Positions 4,985 through 5,465 of a stretch of DNA of 5,465 bases are shown piece after piece. The stretch's first letter is position 1. Each line of letters begins with the position of its first letter. A program made the position numbers and the translations under genes. Below the pieces are notes generated by a model. It saw nothing but the letters and a program-made list of their open reading frames with translations, was not told where the DNA came from and did not search any database. The stretch comes from CAYJXA01 sp964404595 (lineage in GTDB: Archaea > Nanobdellota > Nanobdellia > Woesearchaeales > GW2011-AR9): assembly GCA_964404595.1 (NCBI GenBank), contig CAYOKQ010000073.1, positions 1-5,465 of the forward strand, given 5' to 3'.

Positions 4985-5465
4985 GGGGCAGAAATAAAAG
5001 TATGGTCACCTTGGCCTTCTAAGATGATGCTAAATTGTCCCTGCCGCACAAGAAGGCACATAAAATCATGATCCATTTTTATACTATACACTTTTAGTTT
5101 AACTGGTGCTACCGGCTGCAAAAATACATTTTCGTCCGCAGCTTCATAAGAAACGGCATCTTTCCACACCTCGCAGGCAACTTGGTCAAATTGGCACAAT
5201 TCTTCATTATAAGGAGCACTCAAGTCGACAAAACAAATCTGTTCATAATTGCCAGGAAGGCGGAACTGCAAGGCACGCACGGAGCCATATTCAGTATAAA
5301 TGCGCTGCACTGCCGTTTCCAGATCGGTTTTAAATTGGTAGAATTGGACATTTTCCCCCTGCTGCAGAAATCCAGCAATGGCTTTATAGCCAAAGACCAT
5401 GATGAGTGCAAAGCTTAACGCAGCGATGATGAAGACGAAGACTTGTCCGACGCCCATGGCTTTTT
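4981..5465 (-). CDS. Pilin-like membrane protein, first visible gene of the operon, 5' end probably outside the window
   Basis: The first in-window ATG is at 5457 (158 residues: MGVGQVFVFIIAALSFALIM), but the frame stays open upstream and reads Lys-Ala before that Met up to the edge. Class III peptides need basic residues before the Gly-Gln site, so the true start probably lies beyond 5465. The helix spans about 6-28 of the 158-residue form. It is followed by an amphipathic segment (FKTDLETAVQRIYTEYGSV) and a soluble, strand-rich domain with four cysteines (EQICFVD, EELCQFD, VACEVW, FMCLLV). The TGA stop at 4983-4981 overlaps the next ATG as ATGA. Length and layout suit a pseudopilin. The promoter is outside the window. 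The family is unnamed to me, though similar proteins seem common in DPANN archaea. Confidence 0.82.
   Translation of the reverse strand, partial: KAMGVGQVFVFIIAALSFALIMVFGYKAIAGFLQQGENVQFYQFKTDLETAVQRIYTEYGSVRALQFRLPGNYEQICFVDLSAPYNEELCQFDQVACEVWKDAVSYEAADENVFLQPVAPVKLKVYSIKMDHDFMCLLVRQGQFSIILEGQGDHTFISAP

Overview
The window looks like a piece of a DPANN-type archaeal genome (Woesearchaeota/Pacearchaeota-like). The evidence is a run of short proteins with archaeal class III (pilin/archaellin-like) N-termini, such as KRGQ, RKGQ and KKAQ followed at once by a hydrophobic helix. It also includes archaeal TATA boxes (TTTATATA), at least one predicted leaderless gene, and tightly packed genes with ATGA and TAATG overlaps. 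The lineage is recalled from family resemblance and was not searched.

Layout, left to right. (1) Positions 1-1036, minus strand: a compact operon of five small single-helix membrane proteins, read from 1036 down to the left edge (114, 83, 38, 46 and at least 62 aa, the last cut by the window end). The first two look like paralogues. The second carries a six-cysteine domain whose spacing falls within the beta-defensin pattern. Three of the five are too short or too truncated for routine gene calling. (2) Positions 1037-1190: a divergent promoter region with two identical TTTATATA boxes pointing apart, plus a Shine-Dalgarno site for the minus-strand operon. (3) Positions 1191-2345, plus strand: an archaeal AAA+/STAND-like ATPase with a C-terminal winged-helix-like region, probably translated from a leaderless mRNA. 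(4) Positions 2346-2780: AT-rich DNA holding a broken minus-strand gene that resembles the 2'-5' RNA ligase (2H phosphoesterase) family. It has a frameshift and lacks the second catalytic motif. (5) Positions 2781-5465, minus strand: a four-gene operon (at least 158, 379, 163 and 185 aa). Every protein has one N-terminal helix and a soluble, cysteine-containing domain, and the genes are overlapping or closely spaced. The first gene appears to start outside the window.

Taken together, two minus-strand units encode pilin-like, membrane-anchored proteins that could assemble a cell-surface or pseudopilus-like structure after processing by a class III prepilin peptidase. No prepilin peptidase, PilB/GspE-type ATPase or TadC-type platform protein is present in the window, so the machine itself is inferred. 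The ATPase and the broken 2H gene are more AT-rich and form an island between the two units. They are probably unrelated in function to the pilin-like genes. No tRNA, rRNA, CRISPR array, insertion sequence or convincing terminator was seen.
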